A stretch of DNA of 64,000 nucleotides from assembly GCF_027257875.1 (NCBI RefSeq), contig NZ_JAPVQY010000035.1, positions 1 through 64,000 on the forward strand, given 5' to 3'. The notes under the pieces are model-generated. The model did no database searches and was not told the DNA's origin. It was given only the letters and a program-made list of their open reading frames with translations. Position 1 is the first letter of the stretch. Each line of letters begins with the position of its first letter. Source of the stretch: Burkholderia sp. IMCC1007 (GTDB taxonomy: Bacteria; Pseudomonadota; Gammaproteobacteria; Burkholderiales; Burkholderiaceae). Positions 45,300 to 54,350 of the stretch are shown here, piece after piece. The position numbers were made by a program, and so were the translations under genes.

Positions 45300-45623
45300 T
45301 CAGAAGATCAACCGCAGCACGGTGAAGACGAGCATCCCGATGAGGATCGTGCCGAGCATGCTGCGCCGCCACAAAAACCATCCGAGGCCGGCAAGTGCCG
45401 CGTAGAACGGATGGTTGGACAGCGCGAACGAGATCCCGGTGGGCGTTTCGAGCACGTCCGGCAGCACGACCGCGACGAGCGCGGCGGCCGGCGCATAGCG
45501 CAGCGCGCGTTGCACGCGCTCGGGCAGCACCGTGCGTTCGCCGCCGATCAGGAACAGCGCGCGCGTGACCGCCGTGACGATCGTCATTCCGACGATGACG
45601 ATCCAGATTTCGGTCGCGCTCAT
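45300..45623 (-). CDS. azlD: AzlD-family branched-chain amino acid exporter subunit
   Basis: 107-aa membrane protein with four hydrophobic segments, the small partner of AzlC. Recognisable parts are IWIVIVGMTIVTAVTRALFL and RYAPAAALVAVVLPDVL. Its ATG overlaps the azlC stop by four bases (ATGA), so the two are translated together. The pair exports branched-chain amino acids or analogues. The nearby ilvE makes this location fitting. Confidence 0.9.
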   Translation of the reverse strand: MSATEIWIVIVGMTIVTAVTRALFLIGGERTVLPERVQRALRYAPAAALVAVVLPDVLETPTGISFALSNHPFYAALAGLGWFLWRRSMLGTILIGMLVFTVLRLIF

Positions 45624-46375
45624 TCGATGTCCTTTTCGTGCACGGTTTCGGTACGGATGCGCCGCCAGTCGGCCCGCTCGACGAACAAATCGGCCGTGCA
45701 GCCGGCCGCGAGCGCGGCGAGCACCGCGATCGGCAGCGCGAGCCGGTACGGCAGATCGAACGCGATCAGCGACACGATGCCCGCGACCGCGACGGCCGCG
45801 AGCGTCGAGCGGTTCGCGACCGCCGACACCATGATAGGAATCAGCGCGAGCGTGCCGGCCAGCTCCAGCCCCCAGCTCGCGGGAAAGACGCTCGCGAGCA
45901 GGATGCCGGCGAGCGACGACACCTGCCACGACGCCCAGCTGGCGACCGCCATCCCCCAGAAGTACGCCTCCTTGCCCGGCACGTGGCCGTAGGCGAAGCC
46001 TTGTTTCTGGAACAGCAGGTAGATCACGTCGCCGTTGAAATAGCCGATCGCGACGCGCCGCCACAGCGGCAGGTAGGAAAAATGGGGAGCAAGCCCGGCG
46101 CTGAAGATCACGAAGCGCAGGTTGACCATCGCGGCCGTGAGCAGGACCGTCCAGATCGGCAGCTTCGCGACGAGGAGCGGCAGCACCGCGAGCTGCGACG
46201 AGCCCGCATAGACGAAGATCGACATCGCGCTCGCCTGCCCGAGCGTCATCACCGATTTGCTCATCGCGATGCCGGTGACGAGCCCCCAGGACAGGATCGC
46301 CATCAATGTCGGGGAATAGTCGCGCGCGCCCTGGATCAGCGCGAAGCGGTCGGTGGCGGACAATCGAGCGAGCAT
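45620..46375 (-). CDS. azlC: AzlC-family branched-chain amino acid exporter
   Basis: 251-aa inner-membrane permease of the AzlC family with about six to eight spans. The stretch MSIFVYAGSSQLAVLPLLVA matches the family core, and NLRFVIFSAGLAPHF is another mark. The ATG at 46375 (MLARLSATDR) is preferred to an in-frame upstream ATG at 46432. It is divergent from ilvE, which makes the branched-chain amino acids that this pair may export. Confidence 0.9.
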   Translation of the reverse strand: MLARLSATDRFALIQGARDYSPTLMAILSWGLVTGIAMSKSVMTLGQASAMSIFVYAGSSQLAVLPLLVAKLPIWTVLLTAAMVNLRFVIFSAGLAPHFSYLPLWRRVAIGYFNGDVIYLLFQKQGFAYGHVPGKEAYFWGMAVASWASWQVSSLAGILLASVFPASWGLELAGTLALIPIMVSAVANRSTLAAVAVAGIVSLIAFDLPYRLALPIAVLAALAAGCTADLFVERADWRRIRTETVHEKDIE

Positions 46376-46582
46376 GGGAATGCGGGGCCGCGGCGGGCAG
46401 TTCGTCCGGGCTCCGGCGTCTCCTGCCGGCACAGCCCGTCGTTATTGGAATCGGTGCCGGACGATTATAGCGCCGGCCCCGTGCCGACCGACCGGGCCGA
46501 CGCCAAATGACGCTAAAATAAGCGTCTTTCCGGCTCAACGCTGCACACAACCCGCAGCACCCACTGCTTCCAGGAGAATCCT

Positions 46583-47506
46583 ATGTCAATGGCCGACCGC
46601 GACGGCAAGATCTGGATGGACGGCAAGCTGATCGACTGGCGCGACGCCAAGATCCACGTCCTGACCCATACGCTGCACTACGGCATGGGCGTCTTCGAAG
46701 GCGTGCGTGCGTACAAGACGGCCGACGGCGCCACCGCGATCTTCCGCCTGCGCGAGCACACGAAACGTCTGCAGAATTCGGCGAAGATCTTCCAGATGGA
46801 CGTGCCGTTCGATCGCGAGACGCTCGAAGCCGCGCAGCTCGCAGTCGTGCGCGAGAACAAGCTCGAGTCGTGCTACCTGCGCCCGATCATCTGGGTCGGC
46901 TCGGAAAAGCTCGGCGTGTCCGCGAAGGGCAACACGATCCACGTCGCGATCGCCGCATGGCCGTGGGGCGCGTACCTCGGCGAGGAAGGCCTCGCGAAGG
47001 GCATCCGCGTGAAGACGTCGTCGTTCACGCGCCACCACGTGAACGTGTCGATGGTGCGCGCGAAGGCGTCGGGCTGGTACGTGAACTCGATCCTCGCGAA
47101 CCAGGAAGCGACCGCCGACGGCTACGACGAAGCGCTGCTGCTCGACGTCGACGGCTACGTGTCGGAAGGCTCGGGCGAGAACTTCTTCCTCGTGAACAAC
47201 GGCAAGCTGTACACGCCCGATCTGTCGTCCTGCCTCGACGGCATCACGCGCGACACGGTCATCACGCTCGCGAAGGACGCCGGCATCGAGGTGATCGAGA
47301 AGCGCATCACGCGCGACGAGGTCTACACGGCCGACGAAGCGTTCTTCACGGGCACGGCCGCCGAAGTCACGCCGATCCGCGAACTCGACAACCGCACGAT
47401 CGGCAGCGGCGCACGCGGCCCGATCACCGAAAAGCTGCAGTCGGCATTCTTCGATATCGTGTCGGGCAAGAACGCGAAGTACGCGCACTGGCTGACGAAG
47501 GTCTGA
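46583..47506 (+). CDS. ilvE: Branched-chain amino acid aminotransferase
   Basis: 307-aa class IV PLP-dependent aminotransferase that carries out the last step of Val, Leu and Ile synthesis with glutamate. Lys161 in MVRAKASGWYVNS is the PLP-binding residue, and EGSGENFFLV and FFTGTAAEVTPIRELD are family signatures. A ggag sequence precedes the ATG by 10 bases. It is divergent from azlCD, with an inverted repeat GACGCT-AAAATA-AGCGTC (46509-46526) in the promoter area. It is followed by a small zinc-finger gene. Confidence 0.96.
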   Translation: MSMADRDGKIWMDGKLIDWRDAKIHVLTHTLHYGMGVFEGVRAYKTADGATAIFRLREHTKRLQNSAKIFQMDVPFDRETLEAAQLAVVRENKLESCYLRPIIWVGSEKLGVSAKGNTIHVAIAAWPWGAYLGEEGLAKGIRVKTSSFTRHHVNVSMVRAKASGWYVNSILANQEATADGYDEALLLDVDGYVSEGSGENFFLVNNGKLYTPDLSSCLDGITRDTVITLAKDAGIEVIEKRITRDEVYTADEAFFTGTAAEVTPIRELDNRTIGSGARGPITEKLQSAFFDIVSGKNAKYAHWLTKV

Positions 47507-47556
47507 GTGCGCTGCCGCACCGACCGCCCCACAAAAGAGTGATAAGAGAACGTCTC

Positions 47557-47751
47557 ATGAGTGAAATCAAGGAAATGCCGCTGGTCGAGCTGACGGCCAA
47601 GGATCTTCCCGCCTACTGCCCGAACCCGGCCATGACGCGCTGGAACGCACATCCGCGCGTGTTCATCGACGTCTCGCACGGCGAAGCGCGCTGCCCGTAT
47701 TGCGGCACGCGCTACAAGCTGCGCGACGGCGAGGTGGTCAAGGGCCACTGA
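47557..47751 (+). CDS. Small zinc-finger protein (zf-CHCC/NDUFS6-like)
   Basis: 64-aa protein. A C-terminal zinc-binding set appears as CPNP, then a His in DVSHGEARCPYCGTRYKL, fitting the CHCC finger seen in the complex I NDUFS6 family. It is encoded 50 bases after ilvE in an order (ilvE, this gene, waaF) common to beta-proteobacteria. The family is recognised; its specific job in bacteria is not known to me. Confidence 0.85.
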   Translation: MSEIKEMPLVELTAKDLPAYCPNPAMTRWNAHPRVFIDVSHGEARCPYCGTRYKLRDGEVVKGH

Positions 47752-47788
47752 GCCCCGTCAGCCGGGCCCACGGGCCCGCCGTACGCGA

Positions 47789-47826
47789 GGCGGTGCCGCC
47801 GGAATGCCGGCGCGCCGCCCTTTTCC
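47789..47826 (+). terminator. Probable terminator after the zinc-finger gene
   Basis: ggcggtgccgccgg and ccggcgcgccgcc form an imperfect GC-rich stem around AATG, followed by cttttccc. It lies 38 bases beyond the zinc-finger gene stop. Confidence 0.45.
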
Positions 47827-47892
47827 CGTTCTGAACAACCCGAACGCGGTGCCCGTGCACCGTGCTTCATTACGACATCGGAAGTCGACCTG

Positions 47893-48930
47893 ATGCGTCG
47901 AGCGCTGGTTATCGCACCGAACTGGATCGGTGACGCATTGATGGCGCAGCCGCTTTTTGCGCTGCTGAAGAAGCTCCATCCCCGCATCGCGATCGATGCC
48001 GTCGCGCCCACCTGGGTCGCGCCCGTGCTCGAGCGGATGCCCGAGATCCACGATGTCTACGCGACCGACCTCGCGCACGGCAAGCTGCAGTTGCTGCGTC
48101 GCTGGCAGCTCGCGAGCGACCTGCGCGACGTCGGCTACGACGCGGCGTACGTGCTGCCGAATTCGCTGAAGTCCGCGGTGATCCCGTGGCTCGCGAACAT
48201 TCCGCTGCGGATCGGCTACACGGGCGAGCACCGCTACGGGCTGTTGAACGTGCGGCACGCGAACCCCGACAAGTCGGGCGAGCGTCCGCCGATGACGACC
48301 CACTACGCGGCGCTCGCGTATGCGCCGGGCGCGAAGCTGCCCGAGTCGATGAAGACGCTGCCGCCGCCGCGGCTGGACGCCGACCTGAACGAGACGGCGC
48401 GCGTGTCCGCGCGCTTCAACCTCGATACGCGCAAGCCGCTCGTCGTGTTCTGCCCCGGCGCGGAATACGGCCCGGCCAAGCGCTGGCCGCCCGAGCACTT
48501 CGCGACGCTCGCGACGATCGTCCACCAGTCGTTCCCGTACACGCAGATCGTCGCGCTCGGCTCGCCGAAGGATTCGGCCGCCGCGCAGGCGATCGCCGAC
48601 CACGCGCCGAACGTGCGCAATCTGTGCGGGCAGACGTCGCTGTCCGAGGCCTGCGCGCTGATCGCGCGCGCGAACGCGGTCGTCACCAACGATTCGGGGC
48701 TGATGCATGTCGCAGCCGCGTTGCGCCGGCCGCTCGTCGCGTTGTACGGATCGACCGATCCGCGCCACACCCCTCCGCTGTCGGACCTGGCGAAGGTACA
48801 ATGGTTACATCTCGAATGCAGTCCCTGCTTCGAACGCGAGTGCCCGCTCGGCCATCTGAACTGCCTGCGCGAACTCGGTCCCGAGCAGGTATTCGGCGAT
48901 TTGCGCGGCATGCTCGTCGGGCAGCGCTGA
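47893..48930 (+). CDS. waaF: ADP-heptose:LPS heptosyltransferase II
   Basis: 345-aa GT9 enzyme that adds the second heptose to the LPS inner core at the inner-membrane face. MRRALVIAPNWIGDALMAQP is the sugar-nucleotide-binding start, FCPGAEYGPAKRWPPEHFA is the family signature, and TNDSGLMHVAAALRRPLVAL is the GT9 C-terminal motif. GAAGTCGACC precedes the ATG, a weak ribosome site. It sits with other envelope genes in this arm of the window. Confidence 0.95.
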   Translation: MRRALVIAPNWIGDALMAQPLFALLKKLHPRIAIDAVAPTWVAPVLERMPEIHDVYATDLAHGKLQLLRRWQLASDLRDVGYDAAYVLPNSLKSAVIPWLANIPLRIGYTGEHRYGLLNVRHANPDKSGERPPMTTHYAALAYAPGAKLPESMKTLPPPRLDADLNETARVSARFNLDTRKPLVVFCPGAEYGPAKRWPPEHFATLATIVHQSFPYTQIVALGSPKDSAAAQAIADHAPNVRNLCGQTSLSEACALIARANAVVTNDSGLMHVAAALRRPLVALYGSTDPRHTPPLSDLAKVQWLHLECSPCFERECPLGHLNCLRELGPEQVFGDLRGMLVGQR

Positions 48931-49045
48931 CCCTGGCCGGCAGCGTCGCACGACGCGCCGGGCAATCCGATTCACCGGTGTACGGCGGCCTCACACGGGC
49001 CGCCGTGCTGAATACGGCGCGCGACGCGCGCGAGAGACAAACCCG

Positions 49046-49492
49046 ATGCCACGTTTTGCCCGCCTTTTCGAAGCCGCTGCCGATACGCTGAACGCCTACT
49101 ACCAGGCCGTCGCCGATGCCAATCTCGACGCGCTGCTGGGGTTGTGGATCGACGAGGACTTCGCCAGCTGCGTCTGGGCCGACGGCGAGCATCTGCACGG
49201 CCTCGACCAGATCCGCAGCGGGCTCGGCAATCGCCTCGCGACACGCCCGGTGACGATCGAGCCGCTCGACATCCGCGTATACGATAGCCTCGGCACCGTC
49301 GTCTACACGATCGCCGAGGCGCATCAGCAGGCCGACCTGACGGCCGACCCCGACATGGTTTTTGCTACGTACGTGATGATCCACGAACGCGGCGAATGGC
49401 GGATCGCGCACATCCACGCGAGTCCGATTCCCGAACAAGCGGCCGGACAATTCGCCGCGAAGATCCGTCACGGGCAGGGTCCGCTGCACTGA
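49046..49492 (+). CDS. NTF2-like/SnoaL-type protein
   Basis: 148-aa single-domain protein with the NTF2-like cone fold expected from FEAAADTLNAYYQAVADANL, WIDEDFASCVWADG and VTIEPLDIRVYDSLGTVVYT. The C-terminal EWRIAHIHASPIPEQ is typical of SnoaL-like proteins of unknown enzyme or binding function. It lies between waaF and a YheT hydrolase gene, 33 bases from the latter, so they may be cotranscribed. No specific substrate can be read from it. Confidence 0.75.
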   Translation: MPRFARLFEAAADTLNAYYQAVADANLDALLGLWIDEDFASCVWADGEHLHGLDQIRSGLGNRLATRPVTIEPLDIRVYDSLGTVVYTIAEAHQQADLTADPDMVFATYVMIHERGEWRIAHIHASPIPEQAAGQFAAKIRHGQGPLH

Positions 49493-49525
49493 CGAAGAAC
49501 GAAGCAACGCATTAGCGGGGCGATC

Positions 49526-50563
49526 ATGAGTACGGCTTCTCCGCCCACCTCGCCGCTGACCGGGGCCCCGGCCCCCGACGACGATTCATTGCGCTATCGC
49601 GCACCGCGCTGGCTGCCGAACAGCCATGTGCAAACCATCGTGCCCGCGCTGTTCGCGCGACGACCGACCGTCGCGTATCGACGAGAGCGATGGGAAACCC
49701 CCGACCACGACTTCATCGATCTCGACTGGGTCGCGCATCTCGACAGCGCGGCGCCGGCGCGCGACGCGCCGCTGTTCGTGCTGTTCCACGGCCTCGAAGG
49801 CAGCTCCGGCTCGCACTATGCGCTCGCGATGATGTCCGCCGCGCGCGCGAAGGGCTGGCATGCGGTCGTCCCGCACTTTCGCAGTTGCAGCGGCGAGATC
49901 AACCGGCAGCCGCGCTTCTACCATCTCGCCGACAGTGCCGAAGTCGACTGGATCCTGCGCCGGCTCGCCACGCAGCATCGCGGGCCGATCGTCGCGGCCG
50001 GCGTGTCGCTCGGCGGCAACGTGCTGCTGCGCTGGCTCGGCGAGCACCGCAGCGACACGTCGATCGTGCACGCCGCCGCCGCGATCTCGACGCCGATCGA
50101 CGTGCATGCCGGCGGCCGCGCGCTGTCGCAGGGCTTCGCGATGGTCTACACGCGCAGCTTCCTGAAGACGCTCAAACGCAAGGGGCTCGCGAAACTCGAA
50201 CAGTATCCGGGGCTGTTCGACCGCGACGCGATGCTGCGGGCCGTGACGATGCGCGACTTCGACGAAGTCGTGACCGCGCCGCTGCACGGCTTCGCGAACG
50301 CGGACGACTACTGGACCCAGGCCACGACGCGCCCGCTGCTGCGCGCAATCGACGTGCCCACCCTGATCCTCAACGCCCGCAACGATCCGTTCCTGCCCGA
50401 ATCCGCACTGCCGAGCACCGCCGACGTGTCGCCGGCCGTCGAGCTCGACCAGCCCGCGCACGGCGGCCATGCGGGATTCATGACCGGGCCGTTCCCCGGC
50501 CGCCTCGACTGGCTGTCGGCGCGGGTGTTCGGCTATTGCTCGAAATTCGTCGACCATGGATGA
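49526..50563 (+). CDS. YheT/AB-hydrolase-1 family hydrolase
   Basis: 345-aa alpha/beta hydrolase of the YheT (EMB8/ABHD1) family. PLFVLFHGLEGSSGSHYAL is the oxyanion region, and the nucleophile elbow reads AAGVSLGGNVLLRWLGE (GVSLGG). RNDPFLPESALP and AHGGHAGFM hold the acid and the His. Residues 1-20 are a polar, proline-rich stretch. Its 3' end overlaps the next gene by eight bases. The natural ester substrate is unknown. Confidence 0.88.
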   Translation: MSTASPPTSPLTGAPAPDDDSLRYRAPRWLPNSHVQTIVPALFARRPTVAYRRERWETPDHDFIDLDWVAHLDSAAPARDAPLFVLFHGLEGSSGSHYALAMMSAARAKGWHAVVPHFRSCSGEINRQPRFYHLADSAEVDWILRRLATQHRGPIVAAGVSLGGNVLLRWLGEHRSDTSIVHAAAAISTPIDVHAGGRALSQGFAMVYTRSFLKTLKRKGLAKLEQYPGLFDRDAMLRAVTMRDFDEVVTAPLHGFANADDYWTQATTRPLLRAIDVPTLILNARNDPFLPESALPSTADVSPAVELDQPAHGGHAGFMTGPFPGRLDWLSARVFGYCSKFVDHG

Positions 50564-51164
50564 CATCGTCAGGCAGGCCCTCGCCAAATGGCCGAACGTT
50601 CCGCACTGCACCGGCTGGCTGCTGCTCGACCGGCGCGGCGAATGGCGGCTGCGCGACGACGCCGCGCAGGCCGCCGGCGAGCTCGGCTCGCCGATCCGGC
50701 ACGCGGCGCTGAACGCGTTCATCGGACGCAATTACGAATGCGATGCGCACGGCCAGTGGTTCTTCCAGAACGGGCCGCAGCGCGTGTACGTCGAGCTCGC
50801 GTATACGCCGTGGGTCGTGCGGCTTGCCGAACGCGACGGGCAGCTCGCGCTCACCGACCAGACGGGCGCGCCGTTCGAACCGGACGCCGCATGGCTCGAC
50901 GATGGCGGCGGCGTGCTGTTTCGCGATGCCGGCACACCGCCGCGCGTCGCGGCACTGCACGATCACGACCTCGGGCTGTTCGCCGATCACGCGGATTTCG
51001 ATGCCGAGCCGCCCATGCTGCGCTGGCGCGACGGCCGCACGCTGCCGCTCGGCAGCATCGCGTGCGCAGACGTGCCTGCGACGTTCGGCTTCGTCGTGAG
51101 TCCCGCGCAACGGGCGCGTAATGAAGAAGCCAATGGCGGCCGCAGCACCAGCAGCGAAAGCTGA
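50556..51164 (+). CDS. Conserved hypothetical protein
   Basis: 202-aa protein that I cannot assign to a family with a known function. It is hydrophilic with a few tryptophans (PHCTGWLLLDRRGEWRLRDD, HGQWFFQNGPQRVYVELAYT), suggesting a compact soluble fold. The C-terminal 20 residues are Ser/Gly-rich. It overlaps the YheT gene by eight bases, pointing to translational coupling and linked function. GC and codon character match its neighbours. Confidence 0.7.
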   Translation: MDDIVRQALAKWPNVPHCTGWLLLDRRGEWRLRDDAAQAAGELGSPIRHAALNAFIGRNYECDAHGQWFFQNGPQRVYVELAYTPWVVRLAERDGQLALTDQTGAPFEPDAAWLDDGGGVLFRDAGTPPRVAALHDHDLGLFADHADFDAEPPMLRWRDGRTLPLGSIACADVPATFGFVVSPAQRARNEEANGGRSTSSES

Positions 51165-51211
51165 CCCGCGTCCCGCCCTGCCACTGCCCTTGCGCACCTG
51201 ATGGCCGCCTG

Positions 51212-51240
51212 ACGGCCGCTATCCGCGGCCGTTCTTCTCT
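51212..51240 (+). terminator. Probable intrinsic terminator between hypothetical gene and bepA
   Basis: acggccgc and gcggccgt pair over 8 bp with loop tatcc, followed by TCTTCTCTT. The stem overlaps the last codons of the convergent protease gene (its stop is at 51219), and it lies 48 bases past the hypothetical gene stop. Confidence 0.5.
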
Positions 51241-52913
51241 TCCTCGCGCTCTTCCTTGTAGCGCGCCTCGAATTCCAGCAGCCGCGCGCCGATGATCGAC
51301 TGATCGTAGAACGACACGTCCTTCGCGTCGCGCGCTTCCTTCAACTGGCGGATCGCGGACGGCCACGCGCCGTCGAGCGCCAGTTTCTCCGCGAGCGCGC
51401 GGCGCCGCGCGAGCACGTCGCCTTTGCCATCGCTCGCCTTCGCGAGGTAATCCCACCAGTCCGGCTGTTCGGGGTCGGCCTTCGCCTGCGCACGTGCGAG
51501 CGTTTGCGCTTCGGCGAAGCGGCGCGCGGCCAGCAGCGCCTGCAGGTGCGCGACGATCGCCGCGTGCGACGCCGGCCAGCGCCGCTGCGCGAGCGCCGCG
51601 AGCCGCACCGCGTCGTCGGTCCGGCCCGCGCGGCGCGCGATGTCCGCGGCCAGCACGTCGAGGCTCGGCGAACTCGCCGCCGGATCGCCGTCGCGCCGCT
51701 CGCGCGCGTCGAATGCGCTGCGTGCCGATGCGAGCGCCTTGTCGGCCGCGTCGTACTGGCCGAGCAGCGTGTTCGCGAGCGCGACGCCGTACTCGTTCGC
51801 CGCGACGTTCGGCGCGGTGCGATCGTCGATCTCGAGCTGCATCCGGTGCGCCTCGGCCGCGATGTCGTTCGGCGCGCGGTTCTGCAGGATCCGCAGCCGC
51901 GCCCGCACGAAGCCGTATTCGGCCGACTGGCGCGGCTGCCGGTACGGCGCGCGGCGCGCGCGATCCTCCATGTCGGCGATCCGTTCGCCCGTCAGCGGGT
52001 GCGTGCGGGCATACGCCGGCACGCCCGCGTCGCCCATCGACGCGCGATCGAGCCGCTCGAAGAAGCCCGGCATTCCGTACGGGTCGTAGCCTGCGCCCGC
52101 GAGCAGCTGGAAGCCGACGCGATCGGCCTCGCGCTCGGCCGATCGCGAGAAACGCAGCTGGTTGTCGACCGCATACGCCTGCCCGCCCATCGCGATCGCG
52201 CTGCCCAGATCGCCGCTTCTCGCTAGCACGCCAGCCAGCACGCCAAGCAGCATCGTCGCGAGCGCGGTGTAGCCGGTCTTCTCGTTCGCGCCGATCATCC
52301 GCGCGATGTGCCGCTGCAGCACGTGCCCCATCTCGTGGCCGACCACCGATGCGAGCTCCGACTCCGTCTGCGTCGTCACCACCAGCCCGCTGTTGATCCC
52401 GATGAAGCCGCCTGGCATCGAGAATGCATTGATCTGCGGATCGCGTACCGGGAACAGCTCGAAGTCCGGCGTGTAGCCGCCGATGAAGCGCGCCGCAGCC
52501 GCTGCCGCGAGCCGCGCCGCCATCGCGTTTAGGTAGTCGCGCACCAGCCAGTCGTCGAGATAGTCCGGGTCGCGCCGCACCTCGCGCATCACGCGCTCGC
52601 CGAGACGACGCTCGGCCTGCGGCGTCAGCGAGCCGCCGGAGCCGTCGCCGAGATCGGGCAGCTCCAGCGCGCGCAGTGGCGCACGCAGGTTCGCGGCGGG
52701 CGCGGACGCGCCGCCGGCGCCCGAGAAGCGGCTTTCCGCGCCACCGTACGTGCCGAATACGCCGGTCGCGATGCCGGACGGCACCGTGGAAATCGACGTC
52801 GCGCCGCCGCCCGCCGGCTCGAGCGGCGGCGCGGACGCGCTCTGCGCATGGCCGCCCGGCGGCAGCGCGAGCGCGGCCGATAGCGACACGGCAAGCAACT
52901 GTTTGACACGCAT
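51219..52913 (-). CDS. bepA: M48-family periplasmic metalloprotease, BepA-like, with TPR tail
   Basis: 564-aa exported zinc protease resembling BepA/YfgC, which removes stalled outer-membrane proteins and LptD. A signal peptide ends near residue 23 (GGHAQS). The zinc motif HEMGH is at 193-197, and READRVGFQLL gives the third ligand Glu. The C-terminal half (about 320-545) contains helix repeats expected of TPRs (YGVALANTLLGQYDAADKAL). The Lys/Glu-rich end ERYKEEREEE-like tail is low complexity. The ATG at 52913 is the first that leaves a signal peptide; the frame also opens upstream without one. Confidence 0.88.
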   Translation of the reverse strand: MRVKQLLAVSLSAALALPPGGHAQSASAPPLEPAGGGATSISTVPSGIATGVFGTYGGAESRFSGAGGASAPAANLRAPLRALELPDLGDGSGGSLTPQAERRLGERVMREVRRDPDYLDDWLVRDYLNAMAARLAAAAAARFIGGYTPDFELFPVRDPQINAFSMPGGFIGINSGLVVTTQTESELASVVGHEMGHVLQRHIARMIGANEKTGYTALATMLLGVLAGVLARSGDLGSAIAMGGQAYAVDNQLRFSRSAEREADRVGFQLLAGAGYDPYGMPGFFERLDRASMGDAGVPAYARTHPLTGERIADMEDRARRAPYRQPRQSAEYGFVRARLRILQNRAPNDIAAEAHRMQLEIDDRTAPNVAANEYGVALANTLLGQYDAADKALASARSAFDARERRDGDPAASSPSLDVLAADIARRAGRTDDAVRLAALAQRRWPASHAAIVAHLQALLAARRFAEAQTLARAQAKADPEQPDWWDYLAKASDGKGDVLARRRALAEKLALDGAWPSAIRQLKEARDAKDVSFYDQSIIGARLLEFEARYKEEREEEKNGRG

Positions 52914-53182
52914 GGCAGGATGAAAACGACGCCGTCCCGCGCGAGCGGCGCGCATCGCGGCGTTTGGTCTGAATATTCCGGTCATTGTAACGGTGCCGCA
53001 ACGACTGTCCCGCGCCGCGCATGCGCCATCTGCGCGTCCGGCAACGCGAACGCCGCTGCTATGATAGGCGCCCGTTGAGAGGTTGGATCGGTTCGTCGCG
53101 CCGGTATGGGATTCAGTGCCCGGCCGATCGCGAAGCAGGATCGACGGACGTGCGCGCGCACTCCGTTCCACTAGAGGAAGAC

Positions 53183-53671
53183 ATGTCAGGACTCACCCAT
53201 TTCGACGCCGCGGGCCACGCACACATGGTCGACGTCGGCGGCAAGCAGGAAACCCGACGCATCGCGATCGCGCGCGGCACGATCAGGATGCTGCCCGCGA
53301 CGTTCGCGCTGATCCGCGACGGCAAGGCGAAGAAAGGCGACGTGCTCGGCGTCGCGCGCATCGCCGCGATTCAGGGTGCCAAGCGCACCGCCGACCTCAT
53401 TCCGCTGTGTCACCCGCTCGCGCTGACGCGCGTGGCCGTCGACTTCGAACTCGACGACGCGCTGCCCGGCGTGCACTGCGTCGTGCAGGTCGAGACGTTC
53501 GGCCGGACCGGCGTCGAGATGGAGGCGCTGACCGCGGTGCAGGTCGGGTTGTTGACCGTGTACGACATGTGCAAGGCCGTCGATCGCGGGATGGTGATCA
53601 CCGACGTGAGCGTGCGGGAAAAGCGCGGCGGGAAGTCGGGCGATTGGAAGGCGGAGGACGCGGCCGGCTGA
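53183..53671 (+). CDS. moaC: Cyclic pyranopterin monophosphate synthase
   Basis: 162-aa MoaC enzyme that turns the cyclic GTP product of MoaA into cPMP, the first step of molybdenum cofactor synthesis. It has the [18 protein letters not shown] opening, [18 protein letters not shown] and [18 protein letters not shown], with the C-terminal [17 protein letters not shown] precedes the ATG at 53183. No other moa genes are nearby; the gene is divergent from bepA. Confidence 0.96.
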   Translation: MSGLTHFDAAGHAHMVDVGGKQETRRIAIARGTIRMLPATFALIRDGKAKKGDVLGVARIAAIQGAKRTADLIPLCHPLALTRVAVDFELDDALPGVHCVVQVETFGRTGVEMEALTAVQVGLLTVYDMCKAVDRGMVITDVSVREKRGGKSGDWKAEDAAG

Positions 53672-53746
53672 CCGGCCAGAACACCGTCGACCCGAGGTTC
53701 GTTCGAAACGACGACGATGCGGCCCGACTGTCCGCACCGCCCCGCA

Positions 53747-54097
53747 TCAATCGGCGTGCCGCGGCTCGAACACGAACGGCTGGGTCAGCAGGAACGGATT
53801 CGCGGTGGCGCCCGTCTGCACGCAGGTCGCATGCGTCATCGCATCGACGGCCGCGCGGTCAGCCGCCGCATTGCGGCTGCTCGTCGTCACGGTGACGTTC
53901 TGCGCTTCGCCCGACGTCGTCATCAGTGCGCGCACCAGCACCGTAACCGGGCGCGTGAGCGGCTTTGCGGTATCCGGGTAGACGGCACGCGGGATGTGGC
54001 AGGTGAGCTTGCTTTCCTGCGACGACGACAGCATCGCGCAGCCGGAAAGCAGCATCGCGACGGCAGGCAGGATCAGGTAGGGTGAGCGGAGAGCCAT
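53747..54097 (-). CDS. TonB C-terminal-like small lipoprotein
   Basis: 116-aa lipoprotein. The signal peptide ends with lipobox LLSGCA near residues 16-21. The remainder (IPRAVYPDTAKPLTRPVTVL, RALMTTSGEAQNVTVTTSSR) resembles a TonB C-terminal domain, as found in small energy-transfer or structural lipoproteins. Cys pairs C-HIPR and the later Cys in ATCVQTG may form a disulfide. I use the ATG at 54097; the open frame reaches 54196, but only 54097 gives a clean signal peptide. Function unknown. Confidence 0.7.
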   Translation of the reverse strand: MALRSPYLILPAVAMLLSGCAMLSSSQESKLTCHIPRAVYPDTAKPLTRPVTVLVRALMTTSGEAQNVTVTTSSRNAAADRAAVDAMTHATCVQTGATANPFLLTQPFVFEPRHAD

Positions 54098-54207
54098 GGT
54101 CGAATATCGTTCTTCAGCACTGTTCCAGGCAAACTCGCCGCACACCGGAAGCCCTCCCCCGGCCGCATCGCGGGTGTCGCCTTGCGCCGCGGCCATCGGA
54201 CCGGCGC

Positions 54208-54310
54208 CCCGTTACGGCCGCACGACCGATGGCTGCATCGGCCGCGATCCTGCTTGATGGGTGCCCCGAATATGCCCGGGGCTGCTTTCGCGTCGGCGGC
54301 CCGTAACGGG
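54208..54310. other. Nested inverted repeats, possible structured RNA or leader
   Basis: CCCGTTACGG (54208-54217) is complementary to CCGTAACGGG (54301-54310), a perfect 10-bp outer stem. Inside it two hairpins fit: CCGATG-GCTG-CATCGG (54226-54241) and GCCCCG-(8 nt)-CGGGGC (54263-54282). The arrangement is that of a three-way junction. It lies about 110-215 bases upstream of the small lipoprotein start on the minus strand. No named riboswitch is recognised. Confidence 0.35.
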
Positions 54311-54340
54311 CAACCAAGCACGCGACCGCTTTCGCGCATT

Positions 54341-54350
54341 GTGCATGCAC
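54341..54350. promoter_or_regulatory. Perfect 10-base palindrome GTGCATGCAC
   Basis: It is self-complementary and lies between pglL and the small lipoprotein gene, 31 bases from the foldable element. It could be a regulator site, but chance cannot be excluded at this length. Confidence 0.25.

Noticed and set aside
54208-54310. Assignment of the foldable element to a known riboswitch (cobalamin, c-di-GMP, glycine, guanidine)
   Set aside because: None of the core boxes I remember for these classes is visible, so it is left as an unnamed structure.
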